From Methylobacterium sp. 17Sr1-1 (lineage in GTDB: Bacteria; Pseudomonadota; Alphaproteobacteria; Rhizobiales; Beijerinckiaceae), in assembly GCF_003173775.1 (NCBI RefSeq), contig NZ_CP029552.1, positions 3,644,001 to 3,708,000 of the forward strand: a stretch of 64,000 nucleotides of DNA, read 5' to 3'. Made by a program: the position numbers and the translations under genes. Under the pieces are notes generated by a model. It worked only from the letters and a program-made list of their open reading frames with translations. It did no database searches and was not told where the DNA came from. Shown piece after piece: positions 56,943-64,000 of the stretch (the stretch's first letter is position 1; each line of letters begins with the position of its first letter).

Positions 56943-57425
56943 TTGCCCGCTCGCCTCGACGCCATCGACTGGGCGATCCTCCGGGAGTTGCAGGCCGACG
57001 GCTCCATCACCAACGTGGAGCTGGCGCGGCGCGTCGGCCTGTCGGCGCCGCCCTGCCTGCGCCGGGTGCGCGCCCTGGAGGAAGCCGGCATCATCCGCGG
57101 CTACCGCGCCCTGCTGGAGCCGAAGGCGCTGGGCTACGAGGTGGTGTGCTTCGCCATGGTGCAGCTCGCGGCGCAAGGCCAGGCGGAGCTCGCCGCCTTC
57201 GCGGCCGAGATGCGCGACTGGCCGATGGTGCGGGAATGCTGGACACTCTCGGGCGAGACCGACTTCCTGCTCAAATGCGTCGCGCCGAATCTCGGCGCCT
57301 TCCAGCAGCTCGTCGGCCATCTCACCGGCCTGCCCAACGTGCGCACGGTGCGCACGGCGCTGGCCCTCGACCAGATCAAGGACGAGCCGATCGCCCCCCT
57401 CGACGGGACGGCAGCCGAGGCGTGA
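56943..57425 (+). CDS. Lrp/AsnC family transcriptional regulator
   Basis: About 160 residues. The helix-turn-helix is at IDWAILRELQADGSITNVELARRVGLSAPPCLRRVRALEEAGII, followed by the AsnC ligand-binding/RAM domain (YEVVCFAMVQLAAQGQAELAAF; the WTLSGETDFLLKCVAPNL strand; VRTVRTALALDQIKDEPIAPL). Members respond to amino acids. No ATG or GTG suits the N-terminus; the TTG at 56943 gives a normal-length protein and is inferred as start. Opposite the gene is folC; a GGTGG-TTGGA-CCACC hairpin lies between them (56782-56796). Confidence 0.82.
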   Translation: MPARLDAIDWAILRELQADGSITNVELARRVGLSAPPCLRRVRALEEAGIIRGYRALLEPKALGYEVVCFAMVQLAAQGQAELAAFAAEMRDWPMVRECWTLSGETDFLLKCVAPNLGAFQQLVGHLTGLPNVRTVRTALALDQIKDEPIAPLDGTAAEA

Positions 57426-57602
57426 CCGCGGCGCTCGCCGGACGACCGGGTCGCCAACACTTTACTGTAAAGGTCTGGGTCTCGCGCCGGCCCGCCCCAA
57501 AAATGACGGGCGGCGGACGGGCTCTTCCGCTATCGTCGCCCGGTCGACGAGAGTTCATCGGGGGCGCAGCCATCCGCAATTGAAACTAAAAGTTGATATT
57601 CT

Positions 57603-57619
57603 GTCACCGGATTGGTGAC
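57603..57619. promoter_or_regulatory. Inverted repeat GTCACC-N5-GGTGAC, operator-like
   Basis: Two 6-bp arms 5 bases apart, within a locally AT-richer stretch 78 nt before the next gene. TTTACTGTAAA, another palindrome, lies at 57461-57471. Function is not established. Confidence 0.35.
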
Positions 57620-57696
57620 TCTAGGGTGTATCGCTGTCGAATTTACTCAACTCCATTGCCGAAGGCGCATGACGGCAGGATGACGGAGGCCGCAGG

Positions 57697-58026
57697 ATGA
57701 CCATACCGGATCGGCACGACCCCGAGCCGCGTCCCCTCGTCGGCGGGCCGGAGGGCGGGCCGGATCCGGTGAGCCTGTTCGCCGTCCCGATCGCCCGGGC
57801 GACGAGCCGGCCCGGCGATCCCGTCCCGGTCACGCAGACGCTCTACCGCACCCCGGACGACCGCTACGTGATCCGCACCTGCCTGCATCTCGGGGACGAT
57901 CCGGCGCACGACGTCTGCGACGTGATGATCTACGCCGGCGAGGCCGACCTGCGCGAGGCGCTGTCGGCCGGCAGCGACGGCCTCGACCAGGCGCTGCTCG
58001 CCGCTGCGGGGCTGGATCGGGGGTGA
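57697..58026 (+). CDS. Hypothetical protein (109 aa)
   Basis: Unrecognised. Pro/Gly-rich N-terminal third, then a compact domain with strands TLYRTPDDRYVIRTCLHLG and DVCDVMIYAGEADLREALS and a short C-terminal helix. It contains two Cys but no metal motif. Cytosolic by sequence. It lies between an AsnC gene and the convergent copper operon and has no clear partner. Confidence 0.55.
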   Translation: MTIPDRHDPEPRPLVGGPEGGPDPVSLFAVPIARATSRPGDPVPVTQTLYRTPDDRYVIRTCLHLGDDPAHDVCDVMIYAGEADLREALSAGSDGLDQALLAAAGLDRG

Positions 58027-58127
58027 GCGGACGACGTCGTGACCGAGCCACTTTGCTGGTTCGACGCGTCCGGACGTCGATCGAGCGACAGCAGGCGGCG
58101 ACCGCGAACGATCGCCGCCTCGCCCCG

Positions 58128-59090
58128 TCAATGATGCTGGTGCCCGCCCCCGGCCTCCGGCGCCGACGCGCCGATGGCGCCGACGGCGAAGCGCACCGCC
58201 ACGGTACCGGCGCGGGCGAAGGTGAGGGTGCCCTCGATCGGCTCGCCCGCCTTCACCGGGCCGGTCAGGTCCATGAACATCAGGTGGTAGCCGCCGGGCT
58301 TGAGCACCACGGTCTCGCCGGGCTTGATGACGAGGCCGGCTTCCACCGGGGCCATCTTCGCCACGCCCTTGTCCATCGCCATCTGGTGCACCTCGCCCCG
58401 GCCCGCGAGCGGGATCGAGGCCGCGACCAGCCGGTCGGGCTCCTTGCCGGTATTGGTGACCTGCAGGTAGCCGCCCGCCACCTTGGCGCCGCCGGGCGTG
58501 GCGCGGATCCACGGCGCCTCGATGGTGAGATCGCCGGCCTTGACGGAGGCCGGCGCGGCCGGCGCGGCGGCGGCCGCCGCCACGATGCGCACACCCGGGG
58601 CCGGAGTCTTCAGGTCGCGGGCCGACTGGCCGGCGGCGGGCACCTCGCGCCAGTCGACGACCGTGCCGTCGCAATCCTGGCGCACCGGGAAGTAGACCGT
58701 GCCGCCGGGCGCGACCGCGTCGGTGAGGCGGGCCTGGAACACGAACTCGTCGTAGAAGTCGTCGGGCAGGGAGCCGCCCTTCCAGGTGATCGTCTTCACG
58801 CCCTCCGAGACCGTGCCGTGATAGGACGGATAGGCGCGGGCGTAAGCGCCCTTCTCGGTGCTGAGCTCCCAGCCGGCCTTCGGCATGGGCTTCGCCGCGA
58901 TCACCCCGTCGGGGATCGTGACGGTGAGGCCGGTGGTCGCCTTGCCGTCGCAGCCGTGGCCGATCTGGACCACGCCGCGATAGGTCTGGTTCGGGCTCGC
59001 CTGGGTCACGGCGAGGACCGCGTGGGCGAGTGCCGGGGCGGCAGCCAGGGAGAGGGCGGCGGCGAGGCCGGCGCGAAGCGGAAAGGTCAT
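58128..59090 (-). CDS. YcnI (DUF1775) - PCu(A)C fusion copper protein
   Basis: A 320-residue exported protein. The signal peptide ends at ALA-H, leaving His23 as N-terminus, as in YcnI where an N-terminal His helps bind copper; W74 in PKAGWELS is the conserved YcnI Trp. Domain 1 covers about 23-165. After an Ala-rich linker (171-182), residues 187-305 are PCu(A)C with the H-X10-M-X22-H-X-M set at H235, M246, H269 and M271. A His-rich tail ends the protein. Each domain is a periplasmic copper chaperone for cytochrome oxidase assembly. The fusion joins two usually separate or adjacent units. Confidence 0.88.
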   Translation of the reverse strand: MTFPLRAGLAAALSLAAAPALAHAVLAVTQASPNQTYRGVVQIGHGCDGKATTGLTVTIPDGVIAAKPMPKAGWELSTEKGAYARAYPSYHGTVSEGVKTITWKGGSLPDDFYDEFVFQARLTDAVAPGGTVYFPVRQDCDGTVVDWREVPAAGQSARDLKTPAPGVRIVAAAAAAPAAPASVKAGDLTIEAPWIRATPGGAKVAGGYLQVTNTGKEPDRLVAASIPLAGRGEVHQMAMDKGVAKMAPVEAGLVIKPGETVVLKPGGYHLMFMDLTGPVKAGEPIEGTLTFARAGTVAVRFAVGAIGASAPEAGGGHQHH

Positions 59091-59159
59091 GATGTCGGGT
59101 CCGGGTGAAGCGTAGGGGAGGAGCGTGACGTCAGGGAGGATCGGCGCGACGCCGGATCG

Positions 59160-59540
59160 TCACGCCGCGGGCGGACCGCGGGCGGAGGCCGGCCGGGCCG
59201 GCGCAGCGCGGGCCGGGTCCGCCGCCGCGACCGACCAGAACAGGACGACGGCCATCCGGGGCGGCCAGGCCGCCGCCATCGCCGGGGCCGGCGGGGCCGG
59301 GTAAGCCTGGCAGGCGACCGTGCAGCAGGCATGGGCATGGACGAGCGGCGCCTTGCCCGATGGAATCTGGTCCGCCGGGGCCCGGTGGGACTGGCAGAGG
59401 AGGCCGGCGCCCGCCGTGACCGGGGCCGGGGCAAGGCCGGCAAGGAAGGCCTGCAGCACCAGCCCGTACAGCGACAGCACGGCGGCGACCCCGCGCCAGC
59501 GCGCCCACGTCCCGCCCGGTGCCTGCCCGATTCCGCTCAT
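59160..59540 (-). CDS. DUF2946-like small protein with Cys/His motif
   Basis: About 126 residues with one N-terminal hydrophobic segment (GVAAVLSLYGLVLQAFLAGLA), then Cys and His residues (LLCQSHRAP, VHAHACCTVACQ) and a Pro/Ala-rich C-terminus. This matches DUF2946-type proteins, small membrane-anchored proteins often found beside copper genes. It lies 69 nt upstream of the YcnI-PCuAC gene on the same strand, so one operon is likely. The start ATG at 59540 is chosen over an upstream one in the same frame for lack of supporting signals. Confidence 0.65.
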   Translation of the reverse strand: MSGIGQAPGGTWARWRGVAAVLSLYGLVLQAFLAGLAPAPVTAGAGLLCQSHRAPADQIPSGKAPLVHAHACCTVACQAYPAPPAPAMAAAWPPRMAVVLFWSVAAADPARAAPARPASARGPPAA

Positions 59541-59810
59541 CCGCCAGACATAGCCGAGGCGCTCCGGCTTCGCCACGCCCGCGATACCCCTACGGCGGCC
59601 TGCACGGCGCGTTGCACAATTACCGCAGTCCACAGCCCAGCTCGCGGCTCCACAGCAGCGCCCGCCCGGTGCCACAATCTGGCCCGCTCCTCATAGTGTC
59701 TTAACCGCATCCCGGCACCGTCACGGGCCATAGAATGGGGCGCAACACGGCAGCCAGAAAGTCTGCCGCCGTCAAGCGTCCCGCGTCACAGGTTCGAGAG
59801 CAGATTTCCC

Positions 59811-61100
59811 ATGCTGACACGCGTTTCCCTCACCGGTTCGCTCGGCCTGGCTCTCCTGGCCGCGGCCGCCCTTCCGGCCGTGGCGCAGGACCGGGGCGGG
59901 TCGCTGGCCCAGGCCGAGTGGGCGCAGAACTACGATTCCGCCGCGACGATGCGGGTGCAGCGCTCCAACACGCCGATCCTCTCGCCCCAGACCCTGGCGG
60001 CGACCGAGCAGATGGTCGAGCGCTACCGCGACATCGTGGCCCGCGGCGGCTGGCAGTCGGTGTCGGGCGCCGAGCGCCTGCGCGTCGGCTCGAAGAGCCC
60101 GGCGGTGACGTCCCTGCGCCAGCGCCTGATCGCGTCGGGCGACCTCGATCCGGCCGCCGGCTCCTCGCCGGTCTATGATTCCTACGTCGAGGCCGGGGTG
60201 CGCCGGTTCCAGGCCCGCCACGGCCTGAACCAGACCGGTTCGATGAACGTCACCACCGTGCAGGCGATGAACGTCCCGGCCGACGTGCGCCTGCGCCAGC
60301 TCGAGCTGAACGCGGTGCGGCTGCGCTCCTATTCGGGCAGCCTCGGCGAGCGCTACGTCATCGTCAACATCCCGGCGGCCCTCGTCGAGACGGTCGAGGG
60401 CGACCACGTCGCGACCCGCCACGCCGCCGGCGTCGGCAAGATCGACCGCCAGTCGCCGATCATGAACGCCAAGATCCAGGAGGTGAACTTCAACCCCTAC
60501 TGGACCGTGCCGGCCTCGATCATCAAGAAGGACCTGATCCCGAAGATGCAGAAGGATCCGTCCTACCTGACGGACAACAAGATCCGCATCTTCAACGGCG
60601 ACCGCGAGATCCCGCCGGCCCAGGTCAACTGGCATTCCGACGAGGCGACCCGCTACCGCTTCCGCCAGGATCCGGGCGTCGACCTGAACTCGATGGGCTT
60701 CGTGCGGATCAACATCCCGAACCCGCACGGCGTGTACATGCACGACACGCCGGCCAAGGGCATCTTCGGCGACGATTTCCGCTTCGTCTCGTCGGGCTGC
60801 GTGCGCGTGCAGAACGTGCGCGACTACGTGTCCTGGATCCTGCAGGGCACCCCGAACGCCAACCCGGACACGATCGAGGCGATCATCCAGGGCGGCCAGC
60901 GGGTCGATGCCCGGCCGCTGGCGCCGATCCCGGTCTACTGGACCTACATCACCGCGTGGTCGACCCCGGACGGCCTCGTGCAGTTCCGCGACGACATCTA
61001 CAAGCGCGACGGCGCCGGCGCCCCGACCGCCTCGATGGCCGCCGCCGCCGCCGGCCCGCGCAACTTCAACCCCGACGCCGACGACGACCAGACCAACTGA
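59811..61100 (+). CDS. L,D-transpeptidase with peptidoglycan-binding domain
   Basis: A 429-residue secreted enzyme. Signal peptide to about AVAQ (residue 26); a helical region; a PG_binding_1 domain (about 95-155, SLRQRLIASGDLD and VEAGVRRFQARHGL); then a YkuD-type catalytic domain (about 180-335) with the His of VYMHDTPAKG (H311) and the nucleophile C330 in FRFVSSGCVRV. It cross-links meso-DAP stems or attaches lipoproteins to the cell wall. The domain order resembles YcbB/LdtD. Start ATG leads into the signal peptide. Confidence 0.88.
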   Translation: MLTRVSLTGSLGLALLAAAALPAVAQDRGGSLAQAEWAQNYDSAATMRVQRSNTPILSPQTLAATEQMVERYRDIVARGGWQSVSGAERLRVGSKSPAVTSLRQRLIASGDLDPAAGSSPVYDSYVEAGVRRFQARHGLNQTGSMNVTTVQAMNVPADVRLRQLELNAVRLRSYSGSLGERYVIVNIPAALVETVEGDHVATRHAAGVGKIDRQSPIMNAKIQEVNFNPYWTVPASIIKKDLIPKMQKDPSYLTDNKIRIFNGDREIPPAQVNWHSDEATRYRFRQDPGVDLNSMGFVRINIPNPHGVYMHDTPAKGIFGDDFRFVSSGCVRVQNVRDYVSWILQGTPNANPDTIEAIIQGGQRVDARPLAPIPVYWTYITAWSTPDGLVQFRDDIYKRDGAGAPTASMAAAAAGPRNFNPDADDDQTN

Positions 61101-61127
61101 TCGCCGCGCCGACGCATCGACCTGACG

Positions 61128-61158
61128 ACGGCCCGGGCCTCGCGCCCGGGCCGTTTTC
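61128..61158 (+). terminator. Rho-independent terminator after the L,D-transpeptidase
   Basis: ACGGCCCGGGC and GCCCGGGCCGT form a perfect 11-bp stem around CTCGC, followed by TTTC, 28 nt after the stop. Confidence 0.85.
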
Positions 61159-61177
61159 GCGTGAGTGGACCCCCGCC

Positions 61178-61390
61178 ATGACCCCCGATCCCGAAGCCCG
61201 CCTCGACGCGCTGGAGGCCCGCATCGCCCACCAGGACGCCACGATCGAGGATCTGAACCGCATCGTCACCGAGCAGTGGAGCGCCATCGACGCCCTGACG
61301 CGGCACGTCGCCGCCCTGCGCGAGCGGGTGCGCGAGATGGCCGAGCGCCCGGCGGAGGCCGGCGACGAGCCGCCGCCGCCGCATTACTGA
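61178..61390 (+). CDS. slyX: SlyX family protein
   Basis: A 70-residue coiled-coil protein: EARLDALEARIAHQDATIEDLNRIVTEQWSAIDALTRHVAALRERV, with the SlyX heptad pattern, then a Pro/Glu-rich tail ending PPPHY. The molecular function is unknown. It starts 78 nt after the transpeptidase, beyond its terminator, and the space between is short, so read-through or a weak promoter is needed. Confidence 0.8.
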   Translation: MTPDPEARLDALEARIAHQDATIEDLNRIVTEQWSAIDALTRHVAALRERVREMAERPAEAGDEPPPPHY

Positions 61391-61398
61391 CCACGATG

Positions 61399-61422
61399 GC
61401 CCCGGGCCGTGGAGCCCGGGGC
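61399..61422. terminator. Hairpin between the convergent slyX and porin genes
   Basis: GCCCCGGGC and GCCCGGGGC form a 9-bp stem with a 6-nt loop, between stops at 61390 and 61433. It has no T-run; it may act as a bidirectional terminator. Confidence 0.5.
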
Positions 61423-61432
61423 GGTCCGGAGA

Positions 61433-62260
61433 TCAGAACGTGCCGAACTTGAAGTTCAGGCCGGCGCGCACCAGGCTGCCCTCGGTGCGGAAGCGGGAGA
61501 GGTAGCCGACGCCCGGGCCGCCGGTCGAGGCGACCAGCAAATTGCGGCTGCCGAGGTCGTAGCGCAGGTATTCGACCTTCACCGTCACGGCGTTCGACTT
61601 GAAGAAGTTCAGGAACGAGTCGGTCGGCATGGCGTACTCGACGCCGCCGCCATACGCGTAGCCGGTCTCGATCCGCGAGCGGCTGCCGAAATACGTCTGC
61701 GGCACACCGGTCCGGAAGGCGACCGTCTGGGTCACGTCGCCGTAGGCGAAGCCGCCGGTGCCGTAGACCAGGAACCGGTCGAAGGCGTAGCCGATCCGGC
61801 CCCGCACCGTGCCGAGGAAGCTGAGATCGGCCCGGTAGGTGTTGGTCAGCTGGTTCGGGTTGAACGCCGGCAGGAAGATCGATTCGGTGCGGCGGCGGTT
61901 CAGGTCGGTGTAGGCGGCGTCGGCCTCGAGGCCGACGACGATGCCGGAGCCGGGCGTGAACTGGTAGTTGTAGCCGACCTGGCCGCCGGCGGTGAAGCCG
62001 TCCTGCGCCAGGGGGACGCTGGCCCGGCGCAGACCGTTATTGACGTTGGACTGGAGCGCCCCGATGCCGACGGTGCTCACCCGGTCGGCCTCGGTGTAGG
62101 CGTAGCCGGCGTTGATGCCGAAATAGGCCCCGGTCCAGGTGAAGACCGGCACCGGCGTGAAGACCGGCGGCGGCGCGGCGCGCCGGGGAAGGTCGGCGGC
62201 GGACGCGGCGCCGACGGACAGGGCGACGGCGGTGCCGGCGGTGAGCAAAGACTTGAGCAT
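61433..62260 (-). CDS. Outer-membrane beta-barrel protein, Omp25/31-RopB type
   Basis: A 275-residue porin-like protein. Signal peptide (to AASA, about residue 21), then ADLPRRAAPPPVF and FTWTGAYFGINAGYAYT, the typical start of the alphaproteobacterial Omp25/RopB family, and eight amphipathic strands ending VRAGLNFKFGTF with the C-terminal Phe needed for barrel insertion. It should be an abundant outer-membrane protein. The frame extends upstream, but ATG 62260 leads straight into the signal peptide. Confidence 0.85.
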   Translation of the reverse strand: MLKSLLTAGTAVALSVGAASAADLPRRAAPPPVFTPVPVFTWTGAYFGINAGYAYTEADRVSTVGIGALQSNVNNGLRRASVPLAQDGFTAGGQVGYNYQFTPGSGIVVGLEADAAYTDLNRRRTESIFLPAFNPNQLTNTYRADLSFLGTVRGRIGYAFDRFLVYGTGGFAYGDVTQTVAFRTGVPQTYFGSRSRIETGYAYGGGVEYAMPTDSFLNFFKSNAVTVKVEYLRYDLGSRNLLVASTGGPGVGYLSRFRTEGSLVRAGLNFKFGTF

Positions 62261-62886
62261 GAAACCCGGTTTCCCCTCTCGTGCGATCAAAACGCGGACG
62301 ATCTGTGCGGCCACGTCTTTGCGCTGCCAAGGACCGCCGGGACACGGTGCCGTGTTTCCGCCGTGCTTATGACTCGTATCGCTTCCGTTTCTCGTGCCGA
62401 GTGTCCTGATCGACACGGATTTTCGTACGGGAAAGACTGTCGATAAAATTTCCGTGAATGCGGATTAAAACGCAGATCTTGTTGGAAGTGACTGTTCTCG
62501 GTTCGGAGACGCCGGCGCTGATCTGCGCGACTGATCCCGCGACGACCATCGGCCGAACCGGCACGGCATGTCCCGGATCGGGCCAGGGAGGCGTCCGGCC
62601 GGGCGTGAATTTTCATCGGGGGCGTCTTCAATATTTTTGAGTTTCCATCCGGGCATTTCAAATTCACTCTGGGCGCGGATCGGCCCCGAGGGACCGGTCA
62701 CCGGCATCGATCGGCCCGATGCGAGGTCCGGGGCCTGGATGCGGACGCGACGGAAGGTCCGGGTCCCGGCCCGGGACTCCTGCTTGGACTCTCGCGCCGC
62801 CCGCGTGTAGAAGCCGGCCGATCCCGATCATTGACTTCCGCTCCGGCGCTCCGGCCGGGCGGCTCCCGACGAACCCCGAGGCCATC
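62261..62886. other. Intergenic region, 626 bp, divergent promoters
   Basis: No gene called; frames here are open by chance. It must hold promoters for the minus-strand porin gene and for glyA. GTGTCCTGATCGACAC at 62401-62416 is a short palindrome. No riboswitch consensus was recognised ahead of glyA. Confidence 0.5.
62784..62811 (+). promoter_or_regulatory. Possible sigma-70-type promoter before glyA
   Basis: TTGGAC at 62784-62789 and TGTAGA at 62806-62811 are spaced 16 bases, 75 nt before the glyA start. Each hexamer is only a partial match, so this is weak evidence. Confidence 0.3.
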
Positions 62887-64000
62887 ATGAGCGTGGGCAC
62901 CGCCGCCACTTCCCGGTCCAACTCGTTCTTCTCCGCGTCGCTGGAAGATGCCGATCCGGAACTCGCCGTCGCCGTCGCCAAGGAACTCGGTCGCCAGCAG
63001 CACGAGATCGAGCTGATCGCCTCGGAGAACATCGTCTCGCGCGCGGTGCTCGAGGCGCAGGGCTCGGTGCTGACCAACAAGTACGCCGAGGGCTATCCGG
63101 GCCGGCGCTACTACGGCGGCTGCGAGTTCGTCGACATCGCCGAGAACCTCGCCATCGAGCGCGCCAAGCGCCTCTTCGGCTGCGACTTCGCCAACGTGCA
63201 GCCGAATTCCGGCTCGCAGGCGAACCAGGCCGTGTTCATGGCCACCATGCAGCCGGGCGACACCTTCCTCGGCCTCGACCTCGCGGCGGGCGGCCATCTC
63301 ACCCACGGCGCGCCCCCGAACGTCTCGGGCAAGTGGTTCAAGCCGGTCTCCTACACCGTGCGCCGCGAGGACCAGCGCATCGACATGGAGCAGGTCGAGC
63401 GCCTGGCCCAGGAGCACAGGCCGAAGGTCATCATCGCGGGCGGCTCCGGCTATCCGCGCCACTGGGACTTCGCCAAGTTCCGCGAGATCGCCGACAGCGT
63501 CGGCGCGGTGTTCTTCGTCGACATGGCGCACTTCGCCGGCCTGGTGGCGGGCGGCGCGCACCCGTCTCCGTTCCCGCACGCCCACGTCGTCACCACCACG
63601 ACCCACAAGACCCTGCGCGGCCCGCGCGGCGGCATGATCCTGACCAACGACGAGGCGCTGGCGAAGAAGCTCAACTCGGCGATCTTCCCCGGCCTCCAGG
63701 GCGGGCCGCTGATGCACGTCATCGCCGGCAAGGCGGTGGCCTTCGGCGAGGCCCTGCGGCCGGAGTTCAAGGTCTATGCCCGCCAGGTGGTCGAGAACGC
63801 CCGCGCGCTCGCCGACACCATCATCTCGGGCGGCTACGACATCACGTCCGGCGGCACCGACAACCACCTGATGCTGGTGGACCTGCGCGCCAAGGAGCTG
63901 ACCGGCAAGGCGGCGGAAGCCGCGCTCTCCCGTGCCGGCATCACCTGCAACAAGAACGGCGTGCCGTTCGATCCCCAGAAGCCGACCATCACCTCGGGCA
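62887..64000 (+). CDS. glyA: Serine hydroxymethyltransferase (3' end beyond window)
   Basis: The first 371 residues (of about 434 expected) of a PLP enzyme interconverting serine and glycine with tetrahydrofolate; in serine-cycle methylotrophs it assimilates methylene-THF. Landmarks: [37 protein letters not shown], the [14 protein letters not shown] strand, and the Schiff-base Lys in [15 protein letters not shown]. It starts at ATG 62887 ([22 protein letters not shown]) and runs open to the right edge. Confidence 0.95.
   Translation, partial: MSVGTAATSRSNSFFSASLEDADPELAVAVAKELGRQQHEIELIASENIVSRAVLEAQGSVLTNKYAEGYPGRRYYGGCEFVDIAENLAIERAKRLFGCDFANVQPNSGSQANQAVFMATMQPGDTFLGLDLAAGGHLTHGAPPNVSGKWFKPVSYTVRREDQRIDMEQVERLAQEHRPKVIIAGGSGYPRHWDFAKFREIADSVGAVFFVDMAHFAGLVAGGAHPSPFPHAHVVTTTTHKTLRGPRGGMILTNDEALAKKLNSAIFPGLQGGPLMHVIAGKAVAFGEALRPEFKVYARQVVENARALADTIISGGYDITSGGTDNHLMLVDLRAKELTGKAAEAALSRAGITCNKNGVPFDPQKPTITSG

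Overview
The window is one contiguous piece of a high-GC alphaproteobacterial chromosome. Gene content and intergenic repeats fit Rhizobiales, most probably Methylobacterium or a close relative. The pointers are: flagellar and chemotaxis genes together with the CckA kinase and CtrA-type TTAA-N7-TTAA boxes, an ndvA-type glucan exporter, pccB, glyA (serine cycle), a RopB/Omp25-type porin, DUF4142 proteins, and palindromic GTCCGACGAAGTGG-type repeats. The genus is an inference from these features; no database was searched.

Layout. 1-6.2 kb: a class IV aminotransferase, small hypothetical genes, a Spy/CpxP-like periplasmic protein, two convergent DUF4142 genes sharing a terminator, and an HNH endonuclease. 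6.8-12.6 kb: a large MscS-type channel translationally coupled to a CAP-domain lipoprotein, then an MHS-type transporter with a GntR-type operator, a decayed DUF2848-like fragment and a GntR/FCD regulator. 13-14.8 kb: motA-motB, joined by an unusual 35-bp tandem array. 15-20.4 kb: ndvA, a YihY-type membrane protein, a DMT exporter and small unknown genes. 20.4-26 kb: flagellar export and rod genes (fliP and a FliO-like gene on the minus strand, flgB-flgC-fliE-fliQ-fliR-flhB on the plus strand), with a CtrA box between the two groups. 26.3-34.2 kb: cckA, an antitoxin/PIN-toxin pair, recA with a LexA-like box, a MAPEG protein, alaS. 34.6-39.9 kb: rfbCBDA (dTDP-L-rhamnose) and pccB. 39.9-48.9 kb: a soluble PAS chemoreceptor with its own CtrA-like box, a class III aminotransferase, a YkgJ-type Cys-cluster protein, divergent marR and acyl-CoA synthetase genes, a MITE-like inverted repeat, small redox/SDR genes, cheZ. 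49.6-55.3 kb: a membrane-fusion protein plus cellulose-synthase-like glycosyltransferase pair (candidate c-di-GMP-controlled glucan synthase), then TerB-like, amidotransferase and LrgA-LrgB genes. 55.4-64 kb: folC, an AsnC-type regulator, copper genes including a YcnI-PCuAC fusion, an L,D-transpeptidase, slyX, a porin, and the first 371 codons of glyA.

How parts work together. Motility is the main theme: export apparatus, rod, stator (MotAB), a receptor and CheZ are all here. CckA, the kinase at the top of the CtrA pathway, is encoded next to flhB, and the best CtrA-type sites sit upstream of flgB and of the chemoreceptor gene. Envelope building is the second theme: ndvA, rfbCBDA, the candidate glucan synthase pair, L,D-transpeptidase and porin.

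The most unusual feature is the motA-motB junction. The last 35 bp of motA, including its stop codon, are repeated in tandem so that the junction becomes a chain of five 11-codon mini-ORFs. Each mini-ORF has its own GAGG, and each is linked to the next by a TGATG stop/start overlap, ending in the GTGA overlap at the motB start.
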